Source of the DNA: an uncultured Sphingorhabdus sp.
GTDB lineage: Bacteria; Pseudomonadota; Alphaproteobacteria; Sphingomonadales; Sphingomonadaceae
DNA: 56,619 nt
NCBI GenBank assembly: GCA_937944295.1
Contig: CALDZL010000024.1
Coordinates: forward strand, 1 to 56,619
Direction of reading: 5' to 3'
Part shown: positions 7,541 through 16,317 of the stretch, one piece after another
Numbering within the stretch: the first letter of the stretch is position 1
How the letters are laid out: the number at the start of each line of letters is the position of its first letter
Notes under the pieces: generated by a model
Told to the model about the DNA's origin: nothing
Databases searched by the model: none
What the model saw: only the letters and a program-made list of their open reading frames with translations
Position numbers and translations under genes: made by a program

Positions 7541-8493
7541 TCTAATTCCTTTTCAACAATATCATTCGCGGTATTGGCCAATGCTGCATTTAATTGCGCA
7601 CCTGTTACCATGCCCAATCCAATCAAATAAAAAAAGATTAGCGCGACCATCACGCCCGCTAAACTTCCATAGGTTAAATCATATGAAGCCATATTAGAGA
7701 GAAATATGGGCAATAAAGTGGTACAAATAAGCCACCAACCACTCACTAACACAGCTCCAGGCCATTTAGGGTATTTTTTGATGCTATATTTTGTCGGTGT
7801 CAATATTCTGAAAATTATAAATATCATAACAAATAAGAGTAAAAATGGAACAATAGAACCAAAAGACAAAATTCCTGGCAAGGATAAATCCCCCAAAGAT
7901 AATTCACTCCAAAATCTATCTAATGTGCTGATAAAGACTTGCGCGCTAAAGGCCAGCATCGTGATAATAACCGCTATAATGACCAAAGCAATAGACCCCA
8001 AACGATAATGCCAAAAGGGTCGGTGCGATTGCGTGCCATATGATTTGTTTAATATATCCCTTATCGTCTCAACCAAGCTGGTTGTCGTCCAAAGACCAAC
8101 CGCTGCACTTAGCCACAGCACAGGTCCGCTGCGAGCGGTCATCGCGCTTTCAATCGGTTCGCGCAATGCATTGGCAACACGCGGCGGTACTGTCTGGAAA
8201 AAGGCGTTTATTAACTCTAAACCAGATTGCGTTTGCCCAAATAACCCTGCAATCGCGGCCGCCACAATGAAAAATGCAAAGAGCGCGAGCAAAGATAGAT
8301 AAGCAAAATTTCCTGCGTGGACGAAACCTTCATTATAAACACCTGTGCTTACGCGACGAATGATCTCAACAAGTTGCTGGCGTGTTTTCAGCTTGTGAAA
8401 CCATTTATCTTCGCTTTCGCAGGCCAAGTCAGCGCCTTTTTGTTCCGCTAATTTGGCTCTCGCCTCAGGAGATAAAGGCGATTGTTCAGACAC
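7537..8493 (-). CDS. YihY/BrkB-family inner-membrane protein
   Basis: A 318-residue membrane protein of the YihY/virulence-factor-BrkB family (once annotated, wrongly, as RNase BN). After a soluble N-terminus with EIIRRVSTGVYNEGFVHAGN, six hydrophobic segments follow from residue 65 to 305, including the family-typical SLLALFAFFIVAAAIAGLFG and GAVLVSGWWLICTTLLPIFL. The molecular function of the family is not established; roles in transport or envelope integrity have been proposed. It overlaps the DnaJ-like gene upstream by 8 bp and fabI downstream by 4 bp, so three proteins come from one coupled unit. Confidence 0.9.
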   Translation of the reverse strand: MSEQSPLSPEARAKLAEQKGADLACESEDKWFHKLKTRQQLVEIIRRVSTGVYNEGFVHAGNFAYLSLLALFAFFIVAAAIAGLFGQTQSGLELINAFFQTVPPRVANALREPIESAMTARSGPVLWLSAAVGLWTTTSLVETIRDILNKSYGTQSHRPFWHYRLGSIALVIIAVIITMLAFSAQVFISTLDRFWSELSLGDLSLPGILSFGSIVPFLLLFVMIFIIFRILTPTKYSIKKYPKWPGAVLVSGWWLICTTLLPIFLSNMASYDLTYGSLAGVMVALIFFYLIGLGMVTGAQLNAALANTANDIVEKELE

Positions 8494-9403
8494 CCATATC
8501 CGATCTTACATCATGGTCATCTGGCATATCTGCTACAAATGTTTTTAAGGCTTCATCATCAGCAGAAATATGGATCATAATTGTCACCAATTGATCCCCT
8601 CGTGCATCGGCTGCACCTTTTTTGGAAAACCCCTTACCCTTTAAACGCATTTTAGTACCGCCATTGGTACCCGCAGGAAGTGTCAACAAAACCGCGCCAT
8701 CCACAGTTGGCACTTTTACCTTTGCGCCATTTACCGCTTCTTTGAGCGTTATCGGTAAATCGAGTAGGATATTATCCCCCTCCCTCTCAAAAAAAGGATG
8801 CTTTCCAATCGTAATAGAGACCATACCATCGCCATTACCGCCAGGCCCAGCATGCCCTTTGCCTTTGAGGCGAATTTGCGTTCCTTTAACAACACCAGCG
8901 GGCAGTTTCACCTCAACCGTTTTGCCATCATTCAATGTAATGCGTTGCGGTATCAATTTGGCTGCATCTGTAAAAGATACCAAATGTTGATAGGCAATAT
9001 TTGCGCCTTTTGCCGGTGGTCTTGTATGCGATTGTGGGCGCTGCGCTTGAGCACCACCGCCAAATAATCCATCGAACATATCACCCAAATCTATGCCGCC
9101 GCCAAAATCAAACCCTGATCCATTCGCACCAGCCGCATTTGGCCCGCCGCCAAATCCGCCAAAACCAGCTGGTGTACGCGGATTACCATCGCTGTCGATT
9201 TCGCCGCGATCATATTGCCCACGTTTCACTTTATCAGACAATATATCATAGGCTTGCGTAACTTTATTAAACCTGTCCGCAGCTTTGGGGTTATCTTTAT
9301 TTTTATCGGGATGCAATTCTTTGGCAAGCTTGCGATAGGCTGATTTAATTGCTGTTTCGTCTGCGCCTTTTGATACGCCCAATAGAGAATAGAGGTCCGA
9401 CAT
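8486..9403 (-). CDS. CbpA-like J-domain protein (DnaJ without zinc finger)
   Basis: A 305-residue Hsp40 co-chaperone that stimulates DnaK-type Hsp70. The J domain is at residues 3-68, with the essential HPD at 32-34 (KELHPDKNKDNPKA). A Gly/Phe-rich linker runs from about 78 to 118 (GFGGFGGGPNAAG). The C-terminal client-binding domains span about 135-295 (NIAYQHLVSFTDAA, then RLKGKGHAGPGGNGDG). No CxxCxGxG zinc repeats are present, so it is of the type II/CbpA class rather than canonical DnaJ. It is the first gene of a leftward unit; pdxH diverges from the 206-bp gap upstream. Confidence 0.93.
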   Translation of the reverse strand: MSDLYSLLGVSKGADETAIKSAYRKLAKELHPDKNKDNPKAADRFNKVTQAYDILSDKVKRGQYDRGEIDSDGNPRTPAGFGGFGGGPNAAGANGSGFDFGGGIDLGDMFDGLFGGGAQAQRPQSHTRPPAKGANIAYQHLVSFTDAAKLIPQRITLNDGKTVEVKLPAGVVKGTQIRLKGKGHAGPGGNGDGMVSITIGKHPFFEREGDNILLDLPITLKEAVNGAKVKVPTVDGAVLLTLPAGTNGGTKMRLKGKGFSKKGAADARGDQLVTIMIHISADDEALKTFVADMPDDHDVRSDMGV

Positions 9404-9609
9404 ATATGTTCCGTTTTATCTTGTTAATACACTAATATATTTATCGGTACAGATATTTTCAATCAAGCACTATTAAATACGGCCAAAAAATAGTCACCGC
9501 AAGCCCCAAATAGAGGATAGTCCTGATTAATATAGATTTGTTATAGGTTGAGCGCATGATTAATCCGCACTATAGCCGATAATTCATTTTACAAGGCTTC
9601 CCTAATACC

Positions 9610-10212
9610 ATGTCCGATATACAAAATGCTGATCCCTTTCTTCTTTTTGACCAATGGTTGAATGAGGCAAAACAATCCGAACCTAATGATCACAATGCCA
9701 TGGCCCTCACCACGGTTGCATCTAACGGGCAGCCATCAACGCGCATGGTATTGTTAAAAGGGCATAGCGAAGATGGTTTCATATTTTACACCAACTTAGA
9801 AAGCCGCAAAGCGGGCGAAATATATAGCACAGGGAAAGTGGCCTTATTATTCCATTGGAAAAGCCTGCGTCGTCAAATCCGTATCGAAGGCACAATATCG
9901 CCAGTGGATGATACCACTGCCGATGCCTATTTTGCTTCGCGATCGCGTAATTCGCAATTGGGGGCTTGGGCATCCGATCAATCACGTCCCCTAGCCGATA
10001 GAGAGACATTCGAGGAACGTTTTAATAGTTTTGAAAAAAAATATCCTGATAAAGCAGTACCACGCCCGCCCCATTGGTCAGGTTTTTTGGTGAATCCACA
10101 AAAAATAGAATTTTGGATGGACCGCGAATTTAGGCTCCATGAGCGTTGGTTGTTTGAGCGCGATGATAAATGCCAGGGCGACACATGGTCACGCGGGATG
10201 CTTTATCCCTGA
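9610..10212 (+). CDS. pdxH: Pyridoxamine/pyridoxine 5'-phosphate oxidase
   Basis: A 200-residue FMN-dependent oxidase that makes pyridoxal 5'-phosphate, the last step of vitamin B6 synthesis and its salvage. Family motifs are STRMVLLKGHSEDGFIFYTN (about 44-63), with SRKAGE after it, the FMN-binding FHWKSLRRQIRIEG near 82, SRNSQLGAWASDQS near 112, and the C-terminal EFWMDREFRLHERWLFER. The end WSRGMLYP is a shorter variant of the usual RLxP terminus. An AAGG precedes the ATG. It is followed 33 bp later by a PhzF-family gene on the same strand. Confidence 0.96.
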   Translation: MSDIQNADPFLLFDQWLNEAKQSEPNDHNAMALTTVASNGQPSTRMVLLKGHSEDGFIFYTNLESRKAGEIYSTGKVALLFHWKSLRRQIRIEGTISPVDDTTADAYFASRSRNSQLGAWASDQSRPLADRETFEERFNSFEKKYPDKAVPRPPHWSGFLVNPQKIEFWMDREFRLHERWLFERDDKCQGDTWSRGMLYP

Positions 10213-10245
10213 GGATATATTATCAAACTTACAAGGTGAATCAGA

Positions 10246-11067
10246 ATGACAAAGCTCCCATATTTCCATATTAATGCTTTTGGTGATGGCCCATTCAAAG
10301 GCAATCAAGCCGCCGTTATGCCGCTGGAAAAATGGCTTGATGATGATATATTACAGGCCATTGGCGAAGAGAATAATTTTGCTGAAACCGCTTTCTTCAT
10401 TCCTGATAGTAGCGGCAAAGCCGATTATGAGCTGCGCTGGTTTACCCCCGCGCTTGAAATTGCATTGTGCGGCCATGCGACTTTGGCGAGCGGTTTTTAT
10501 CTATTAAACCAAAACCCAGATAAGGGCTGCATCACATTTCGCACGCGCAAGGCTGGTATATTATCGGTTAAGCGCACAGAAAATGATGAATATGCCGTTG
10601 CTCTTCCAGCCTACCCACCCAAACAAGAAGATATGCCTGACTGGGCGTCGGCACTCGACATAAATGGAATATTGCCAAAAGAGCATCACTTCCATGAAGG
10701 GCGTTATCACATTTTTCTCTTTGAAAAAGCGGAACAGATTTTATCGCTTAAACCGCATTTTGCTGGGCTCATTGATGCCGCAGGTGATAGTCAATTCATC
10801 TGCTCGGCACCAGCCGATGCGCAAACAGATTATGATGTAATCAGCCGCGTTTTCGTTCCAGGGGCGGGCGTCAACGAAGACAGCGTAACAGGAAGCGCTC
10901 ATGCCGTGCTGACGCCCTATTGGACGGATAGATTGGTCCGTAACAATTTTACAGCCTATCAAGCAAGCAGGCGCGGCGGTACTTTAAACTGTGCAATAGA
11001 AGGTGATACTGTCTGGCTGGGCGGCAAATGCGCTAAAATTATAGAAGGCGTATTTTCCATAATTTAG
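10246..11067 (+). CDS. PhzF-family isomerase/epimerase
   Basis: A 273-residue member of the PhzF superfamily, which shares the diaminopimelate-epimerase fold. The N-terminal half starts with the typical FHINAFGDGPFKGNQAAVMP and carries the catalytic Glu in GEENNFAETAFF (near 44). The hallmark GAGVNEDSVTGSAHAVLTPY is near 205. YddE-like relatives of unknown substrate are common in genomes without phenazine genes, and no phenazine genes are visible here. The role is probably a metabolic or detoxifying isomerase; the substrate is unknown. A GGTGAATCAG stretch provides a weak RBS. Confidence 0.93.
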   Translation: MTKLPYFHINAFGDGPFKGNQAAVMPLEKWLDDDILQAIGEENNFAETAFFIPDSSGKADYELRWFTPALEIALCGHATLASGFYLLNQNPDKGCITFRTRKAGILSVKRTENDEYAVALPAYPPKQEDMPDWASALDINGILPKEHHFHEGRYHIFLFEKAEQILSLKPHFAGLIDAAGDSQFICSAPADAQTDYDVISRVFVPGAGVNEDSVTGSAHAVLTPYWTDRLVRNNFTAYQASRRGGTLNCAIEGDTVWLGGKCAKIIEGVFSII

Positions 11068-11074
11068 TATATTA

Positions 11075-12262
11075 TCAACTCTCTGGAAATTGCAAAATAA
11101 CTTTCTCTATTTGTTCATAGATTGGGCGCGTATCACCATCCAATGTCTTGCCGAGGCGCACTACAGTCAATTTATGATCTGGCGAGACAATAACAGTTTG
11201 TCCCAAATGCCCTAGCATCCCAAAAATATCACGATTGCCTCGTCCTTCAAATATTATCGGATTCGGGCCATTCGGTCGTAATTTATTGAGCCAAGTTTGA
11301 CCTCCATAAGCGGGATCGGTTGGACTTGGGGTGCGTATGAAACGCGTCCAACTGGTGGGCAGCAATTGCGCGCCTTTTACTGAACCATTATTGCGCAAAA
11401 ATTCGCCCAATTTCCCCCAGTCTCTTGCGCTAGCATGAATAAATGCGCTTCCTAACATTGTGCCGCTACGATCAAATTCTGGAAAAACCGTTTTCATACC
11501 CAGCGGTTCAAACAAACGTCCATGGGCAAATTGCAGCATCGCATCGCGGCGCACGACAGGGTCTTTGCTATCGGTTAATATATTGGTCATTATATCAGCC
11601 AAAATATTGGTAGTTGCGCTGCTATATTCAAATTTAGTGCCGGGTTGCGCTTCTAATTGACGATTTATTGCATATTCAGCCACATTATAGCGGCCATCCA
11701 AAAATAGCATACGCGGCGTATCACCCTGATATAGGCCTTTGTCTCGACCAGGAGCGCCTTCACTATGGTCTAACCCCGATGCCATATGCAGCAAATGACG
11801 CAATGTAATGTTACCGCGCGGATCACCTGGACTTTGCCATGCTTTTACAGGTGCGGGATCATCTAATACTAAACGTCCATCGGCAACCATCAGACCCACC
11901 AAAGTGGCCGTCAATGATTTTGACATTGACCATCCTAATAAGGGAGTTTCCTCTGTATATCCTGGTGCATAACGTTCTGCGATTATCCTGCCTCGGTGCA
12001 TAATGACTATCGCGCGCGTCTCGTGTAAATCTTCGCGTTCAAAAAAGGGACGCATCAGGTCATATAAGAATTGCTTACTCACATTTGCATTATCGGTAAT
12101 ATTAATAATCGATTTGTCGGCCAACGCTTTTGATTGCTCATTAGGCAATAAAGGAGGGATAGTTTTTTCGTCCACACAAGCTGATAATGCGGCACATAAA
12201 GCCAATGTAATGATTTTGACCTTTGTCGAAAAAGCTGTTGCACTATAAGGTATTTTAGTCAT
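11075..12262 (-). CDS. Beta-lactamase-related serine hydrolase, lipoprotein
   Basis: A 395-residue exported serine hydrolase of the beta-lactamase/class C esterase family (related to 6-aminohexanoate-dimer hydrolase). The N-terminus has a hydrophobic stretch ending in LSAC at about residue 29, a lipobox, so it is probably a lipoprotein. The catalytic S-x-x-K is visible in GWSMSKSLTA (near 112), and the second motif Tyr in FEYSSATTN (near 213). The HLGQTVIVSPDHKL segment near 345 takes the place of the third motif. It converges on the PhzF gene with a 7-bp gap. The substrate cannot be predicted; resistance activity should not be assumed. Confidence 0.9.
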   Translation of the reverse strand: MTKIPYSATAFSTKVKIITLALCAALSACVDEKTIPPLLPNEQSKALADKSIINITDNANVSKQFLYDLMRPFFEREDLHETRAIVIMHRGRIIAERYAPGYTEETPLLGWSMSKSLTATLVGLMVADGRLVLDDPAPVKAWQSPGDPRGNITLRHLLHMASGLDHSEGAPGRDKGLYQGDTPRMLFLDGRYNVAEYAINRQLEAQPGTKFEYSSATTNILADIMTNILTDSKDPVVRRDAMLQFAHGRLFEPLGMKTVFPEFDRSGTMLGSAFIHASARDWGKLGEFLRNNGSVKGAQLLPTSWTRFIRTPSPTDPAYGGQTWLNKLRPNGPNPIIFEGRGNRDIFGMLGHLGQTVIVSPDHKLTVVRLGKTLDGDTRPIYEQIEKVILQFPES

Positions 12263-12291
12263 ATCTCACTATAACACCGTAAGGATAGATA

Positions 12292-12657
12292 ATGGCAACC
12301 AAAAGTTTCAACATACCCATAAAAAATAAAGTACGCCTATTGGTGATTATAATATTGCTTATGATTGTCCTTATATCTGGTGTTATCCTCTATAATTTTT
12401 CTACTGTTAAGGGAAATGCTCAGCTCAGTGCATCCTATGCTTCGCATATTATCTGTTCATGCCGTTATATCCAAGGCCGCGATTTGGAAGATTGCGAAAA
12501 AGATTTTGAACCAGGGATGGAATTGGTCACATTATCCGATGATTCAGAAAATAAACGGCTAACGGCTTCCATATTATTTTTATCAGAAGCCGTAGCAGAA
12601 TATCGTGGTAATTTTGGCTGTATCCAATTATCAGAAACAGAAATAGACGCGCTTTAA
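12292..12657 (+). CDS. Small membrane-anchored protein of unknown function
   Basis: A 121-residue protein with one hydrophobic segment (residues about 13-35, [20 protein letters not shown]) and a presumably periplasmic domain with four cysteines (two in SHIICSCRY, then DCEKDF and NFGCIQL). The start ATG at 12292 follows GTAAGGATAGATA, a good RBS. It is divergent from the serine hydrolase gene, 29 bp away, and ends four bases inside the convergent mnmA end. I do not recognise the family. The pairing with a serine hydrolase suggests, but does not show, a shared role. Confidence 0.75.
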   Translation: MATKSFNIPIKNKVRLLVIIILLMIVLISGVILYNFSTVKGNAQLSASYASHIICSCRYIQGRDLEDCEKDFEPGMELVTLSDDSENKRLTASILFLSEAVAEYRGNFGCIQLSETEIDAL

Positions 12658-13808
12658 GCTGCTATCATAGCATCATAAGCACCAACAGTAGACTCGATCC
12701 AACCGCCCCCAACAACGCGCTCATCAGCATAGAGCACCGCCGCCTGACCAGGGGCCACACCCAATTCAGTATTGACGAATGATAGAGTAGCATTACCATA
12801 TGCATCTCTCTCAAGCCTTACTGGAACTGGCCGCGACATAGAACGTACCTTGGCCATTAACGGTCCATCATAATTACCGCCAATCCAATTCATATCTTTT
12901 AAGCTTGCGCTATGCACGGCCAAAGCTTCTTTGGGGCCAACGATAACGTAGCTTTTGCTGGCATCAAGACGAATCACATAAAGCGGGTCCGCATGGCCAC
13001 CAATATCTAGGCCGCGCCTTTGCCCCACTGTATAATGGATTAACCCTTTATGCTGCCCCAATATAGAGCCATCGATATGCACAATATCACCACTTGTTTC
13101 TGCATCAGGGCGCACCTTACGCACAACAGAGGCATAATCTCCGTTGGGGACAAAACATATATCCTGACTATCGGGCTTCATTGCTACAACTAAGCCAAGC
13201 TCAGTTGCAATTTCGCGCACCTGCGCTTTGGGCAAAGCACCTAGAGGAAAGCGCAAATAGTCCAATTGCTCTTGCGATGTTGCAAACAAAAAGTAGCTTT
13301 GATCGCGTGCTGGATCAGCAGCACGATGCAGTTCAGAAGAACTATCGCCTATTTCACGCCGTACATAATGGCCCGTAGCAAGGCAATCAGCACCCAAATC
13401 TTTTGCTATCTTAAATAAATCTGTAAATTTAACCCCCATATTGCATTGCACGCAGGGGATTGGCGTGCGGCCAGCCATATATTCATTGGCAAATTGATCA
13501 ATCACCGATTCTTTAAACCGGCTTTCATGATCAAAGACATAATGCGCAATACCCAAATTATCGCATACTGCCCTTGCATCACGAATATCGCGCCCAGCGC
13601 AACAACTGCCAGCCCTGTTCACAGCTTCCCCATGATCATAGAGCTGCAAAGTGATTCCAATTGTTTCTGCTCCCGTCGTTGCAGCAAGCGCCGCAACAAC
13701 CGAAGAATCAACGCCGCCAGACATAGCAACGACGATTCTTTTGTCTGTTAAATCAGCTCCAAGCTGAAAATCGACATTTTTATATTTATTTTTCATAGCG
13801 CTTGCCAT
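12654..13808 (-). CDS. mnmA: tRNA-specific 2-thiouridylase
   Basis: A 384-residue cytosolic enzyme that thiolates U34 of tRNA-Glu, -Gln and -Lys, using ATP and a persulfide. The PP-loop is [19 protein letters not shown] (about 24-42). The nucleophilic cysteine lies in [14 protein letters not shown] (near 120) and the persulfide-carrying cysteine in [13 protein letters not shown] (near 217). [15 protein letters not shown] and [21 protein letters not shown] are also characteristic. Two in-frame ATGs (13808 and 13796) are possible starts; about 20 extra residues precede the core. Confidence 0.97.
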   Translation of the reverse strand: MASAMKNKYKNVDFQLGADLTDKRIVVAMSGGVDSSVVAALAATTGAETIGITLQLYDHGEAVNRAGSCCAGRDIRDARAVCDNLGIAHYVFDHESRFKESVIDQFANEYMAGRTPIPCVQCNMGVKFTDLFKIAKDLGADCLATGHYVRREIGDSSSELHRAADPARDQSYFLFATSQEQLDYLRFPLGALPKAQVREIATELGLVVAMKPDSQDICFVPNGDYASVVRKVRPDAETSGDIVHIDGSILGQHKGLIHYTVGQRRGLDIGGHADPLYVIRLDASKSYVIVGPKEALAVHSASLKDMNWIGGNYDGPLMAKVRSMSRPVPVRLERDAYGNATLSFVNTELGVAPGQAAVLYADERVVGGGWIESTVGAYDAMIAA

Positions 13809-13956
13809 TTATACATTTGCTCAAAGAATACCAGTTTTACGTGTACATTTCTCATTATGAAACAGAATTTATTTACAATTGATAACATTTTTTAACTATC
13901 CCTAATGTCTCCTTTAAGAGGCTTTTACCAGAATTTATAATCTTTGCCGTAGCTCA

Positions 13957-14403
13957 ATGATCATGGATATGAACTTCCCCCACGACTCTATTGCACATGA
14001 GCAAAAAACTATGCTTGATTTGGACGTAATTCGTTCCGCTATCATAGCCAGCGCGAGTGCGCGCCAAGCGGGGTGCGAGACTGCTAAGAAATTACAAATA
14101 TCACATGAAACAAGGTTATATTCAAATAAATTAGAGTCAATAAGCGAATTAAAAGCAAGGATTTTATTTTTCACGCAACAAAAGCCTAATAACCGTAATG
14201 AAATAATCCAAGATATTGTGTATGGATCATTTAATTCAATTAACGATAATGACAAAATATCACAAAATGGCGCAGACTTTAATTATGAAGACGCCGTTAA
14301 CCTAAACAATTCAAACTATTTAAAATTATCTACGTTAGACAGTGAATCCAACGATGGAAACATTGTTAATAGAAATAACAAATCGATAAGCAACCGAGGG
14401 TAA
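13957..14403 (+). CDS. Unknown protein immediately upstream of sciP
   Basis: A 148-residue ORF that I do not recognise. Residues 15-75 look helical (LDVIRSAIIASASARQAGCE, then ETRLYSNKLESISELKARIL). The second half is low-complexity and rich in Asn, Asp and Ser, with no membrane segment. Its TAA is followed after a single base by the ATG of sciP, so the two are probably cotranscribed. Several close ATGs (13957, 13963, 13969) are possible starts and no strong RBS decides. The codon use is AT-rich, like the flanks. Real coding is likely but not certain. Confidence 0.55.
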   Translation: MIMDMNFPHDSIAHEQKTMLDLDVIRSAIIASASARQAGCETAKKLQISHETRLYSNKLESISELKARILFFTQQKPNNRNEIIQDIVYGSFNSINDNDKISQNGADFNYEDAVNLNNSNYLKLSTLDSESNDGNIVNRNNKSISNRG

Positions 14404-14404
14404 T

Positions 14405-14704
14405 ATGATCGAGAATCAAAAAATTAAAGCTGGCCAAGTTGTTGGGCCTTTGGGTGAACCCCTCACAATAGACTCTCTTCCACCGCCAGAAACACGTCGC
14501 TGGGTTGTCCGCCGTAAGGCCGAAGTTGTAGCAGCTGTAAATGGCGGTTTGCTGACGATTGATGAGGTATGTGAGCGTTATACACTTACACTTGAAGAAT
14601 TTGCGTCTTGGCAACGCGCCGTTGATCGTTCTGGTATGCCTGGGTTACGCGTCACGCGGATTCAGCACTATCGTGATTTATATGAGCGCCAACAAAAATA
14701 TTGA
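14405..14704 (+). CDS. sciP: SciP-like CtrA inhibitor (DUF1153)
   Basis: A 99-residue helix-turn-helix protein conserved in alphaproteobacteria. The core GPLGEPLTIDSLPPPETRRW, RRKAEVVAAVNGGLLTIDEV and YTLTLEEFASWQRAVDR matches DUF1153. In Caulobacter, SciP binds the cell-cycle master regulator CtrA and blocks activation of its targets. The RBS is GAGGG in the end of the upstream gene. A strong terminator follows 37 bp after the stop. The name is well supported; the network in this organism is inferred. Confidence 0.93.
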   Translation: MIENQKIKAGQVVGPLGEPLTIDSLPPPETRRWVVRRKAEVVAAVNGGLLTIDEVCERYTLTLEEFASWQRAVDRSGMPGLRVTRIQHYRDLYERQQKY

Positions 14705-14740
14705 TCAAAACTATATTTATAAAATCTACATATATGAGAT

Positions 14741-14767
14741 ACCCTGCATTATCGCAGGGTTTTTTTT
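14741..14767 (+). terminator. Rho-independent terminator after sciP
   Basis: Stem ccctgc (14742-14747) pairs with gcaggg (14754-14759), with a short loop, followed by eight T residues (14760-14767). It ends the orf-sciP transcript. Confidence 0.92.
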
Positions 14768-15060
14768 GCACAGAACATATCTAAGGCTCAGACTCAATAT
14801 TTTGATCTAAGTTTCAAATAGGAAGGTTAGTCTCTCAGCAAATTTCGACATTTTATGCATTCATCCAAGAAATTAGTCCTTTAATCGAACTCAAATCCAA
14901 TCTAATAGCAAGCAAGCCTATGGAGATTATATATTGTTTGGCAAAATTTATCAAATATATCATTTTGCAAAAAATATATTTAGATTATGTTGCGTCTTTT
15001 AAGTATATTATTAAGACATTTTTTGATCACGCTTAGCTGCATGATGAGTTTGGACACTAT

Positions 15061-16269
15061 ATGACTATAGATAGAGCTATTAATTCTGACTCTATGGATG
15101 ATAAAAATACCAATTTGGGTCAGCGCTCAAATACTATATATTATCATGAAAACAGAAACAACTCTCGTAATACTCTTGTCATTATAATTGCTGTAGTATT
15201 TTTATTGGCAGTCATTTCTGGCGCCTATTATTTTTTTTCAACTAACAGCCAAGAAACAGAAGAAGTTGCCGAAGACATTAATCAAGCACAGACTGTGACA
15301 GTGATAACACCAGAGATTGAACCTGTTACATCAACCATTAACGCTACAGGGTCATTAGCAGCCCGCAATGAAGTCCCTATTGGAGTCACTGGCGAAGGCG
15401 GCCGAGTTGCGCGCGTATATGTTGATGCAGGCGATTGGGTGAAGGCAGGACAAACGTTGATTAGTATAGAGCGGTCTGTACAAACGCAGCAATTACAAGC
15501 GCAAATGTCACAAATTGATATTGCTAAAGCAGACTTAAAACTCGCGCAAAATGAATTGGACCGCGCGGAACAGTTAATTGACAGAGGTTTCATCTCCAAA
15601 GCCGATGTAGACCGGCGCATTGCAACGCGCGATTCCGCTAGGGCACGCGTCAGAGCGGCACAAGCCCAAGCCAATGAACTGCGCGCTCGTGCAGCACGGC
15701 TCGATATTAGAGCACCCTCATCGGGCTATATTTTGGAACGTAATGTTGAAAAAGGCCAGACCGTTTCCCAAGGCAATACGAACCTTTTCCGTATGGCGCA
15801 GAACGGACAATTGGAATTACGCGCATCCCTGAGTGAAGTTGATTTAGCGGCAATTAATATTGGTGAATCCGCCACTATCATACCTGTAGGATTAGACGAA
15901 GAATTTGAAGGCAATATTTGGGCCATTTCACCAACCATAAACCCACAAACACGCCAAGGCATGGCCCGTATTGCTGTACCATTTGACGAATCTTTACGTC
16001 CGGGTGGTTTTGCTAGCGTCAACATCAAAGCCGGCACACAAAATGCGCCGATATTACCAACCTCTGCTGTGCAAAATGATGGGACAGAAAGCTTTGTTTA
16101 TATTGTTAATAATGACAACAAAGTGGCCAAACGCTCCATTACCATTGGTTCTGTTACGGCCAATGGCCTTATTATAACGTCGGGGCTGAATGGTAATGAA
16201 AAAATCGTTCTACGTGCAGGTGGGTTTTTAAGCGAAGGGGTTACAGTAAACCCCGTGATAGAGCAATAA
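15061..16269 (+). CDS. RND efflux periplasmic adaptor (membrane-fusion protein)
   Basis: A 402-residue HlyD/AcrA-type adaptor that links an inner-membrane RND pump to an outer-membrane channel. A cytosolic tail of about 38 residues is followed by one hydrophobic anchor (NTLVIIIAVVFLLAVISGAY). Then come a barrel-sandwich/lipoyl region (GRVARVYVDAGDWVKAGQTL near 115), a helical hairpin (about 140-205, with SKADVDRRIATRDSARARVRA), the second lipoyl half (LDIRAPSSGYILERNVEKGQ) and beta-barrel and membrane-proximal domains (SLRPGGFASVNIKAG near 315). No lipobox is visible. The permease gene follows after 48 bp. No outer-membrane factor gene is in the window. Confidence 0.95.
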   Translation: MTIDRAINSDSMDDKNTNLGQRSNTIYYHENRNNSRNTLVIIIAVVFLLAVISGAYYFFSTNSQETEEVAEDINQAQTVTVITPEIEPVTSTINATGSLAARNEVPIGVTGEGGRVARVYVDAGDWVKAGQTLISIERSVQTQQLQAQMSQIDIAKADLKLAQNELDRAEQLIDRGFISKADVDRRIATRDSARARVRAAQAQANELRARAARLDIRAPSSGYILERNVEKGQTVSQGNTNLFRMAQNGQLELRASLSEVDLAAINIGESATIIPVGLDEEFEGNIWAISPTINPQTRQGMARIAVPFDESLRPGGFASVNIKAGTQNAPILPTSAVQNDGTESFVYIVNNDNKVAKRSITIGSVTANGLIITSGLNGNEKIVLRAGGFLSEGVTVNPVIEQ

Positions 16270-16317
16270 TATGCTGTTTATAACAAGTGACCTTATAACA
16301 GTGGATAGGCGCATACT

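Noticed and set aside
10246-11067. Phenazine biosynthesis
   Set aside because: Only a lone PhzF-family protein is present; such proteins are widespread without phenazine genes.
11075-12262. A true antibiotic-resistance beta-lactamase
   Set aside because: The second motif is YSS rather than YxN and the third is not KTG; it fits esterase-like relatives better.
13888-13905. CtrA box upstream of the sciP unit (TTAACTATCCCTAAT)
   Set aside because: Only a partial fit to TTAA-N7-TTAA in AT-rich DNA, where half matches arise by chance.
15000-15025. TTAA repeats before the RND adaptor gene as a CtrA site
   Set aside because: Spacing is eight, not seven, and the region is nearly all A and T.
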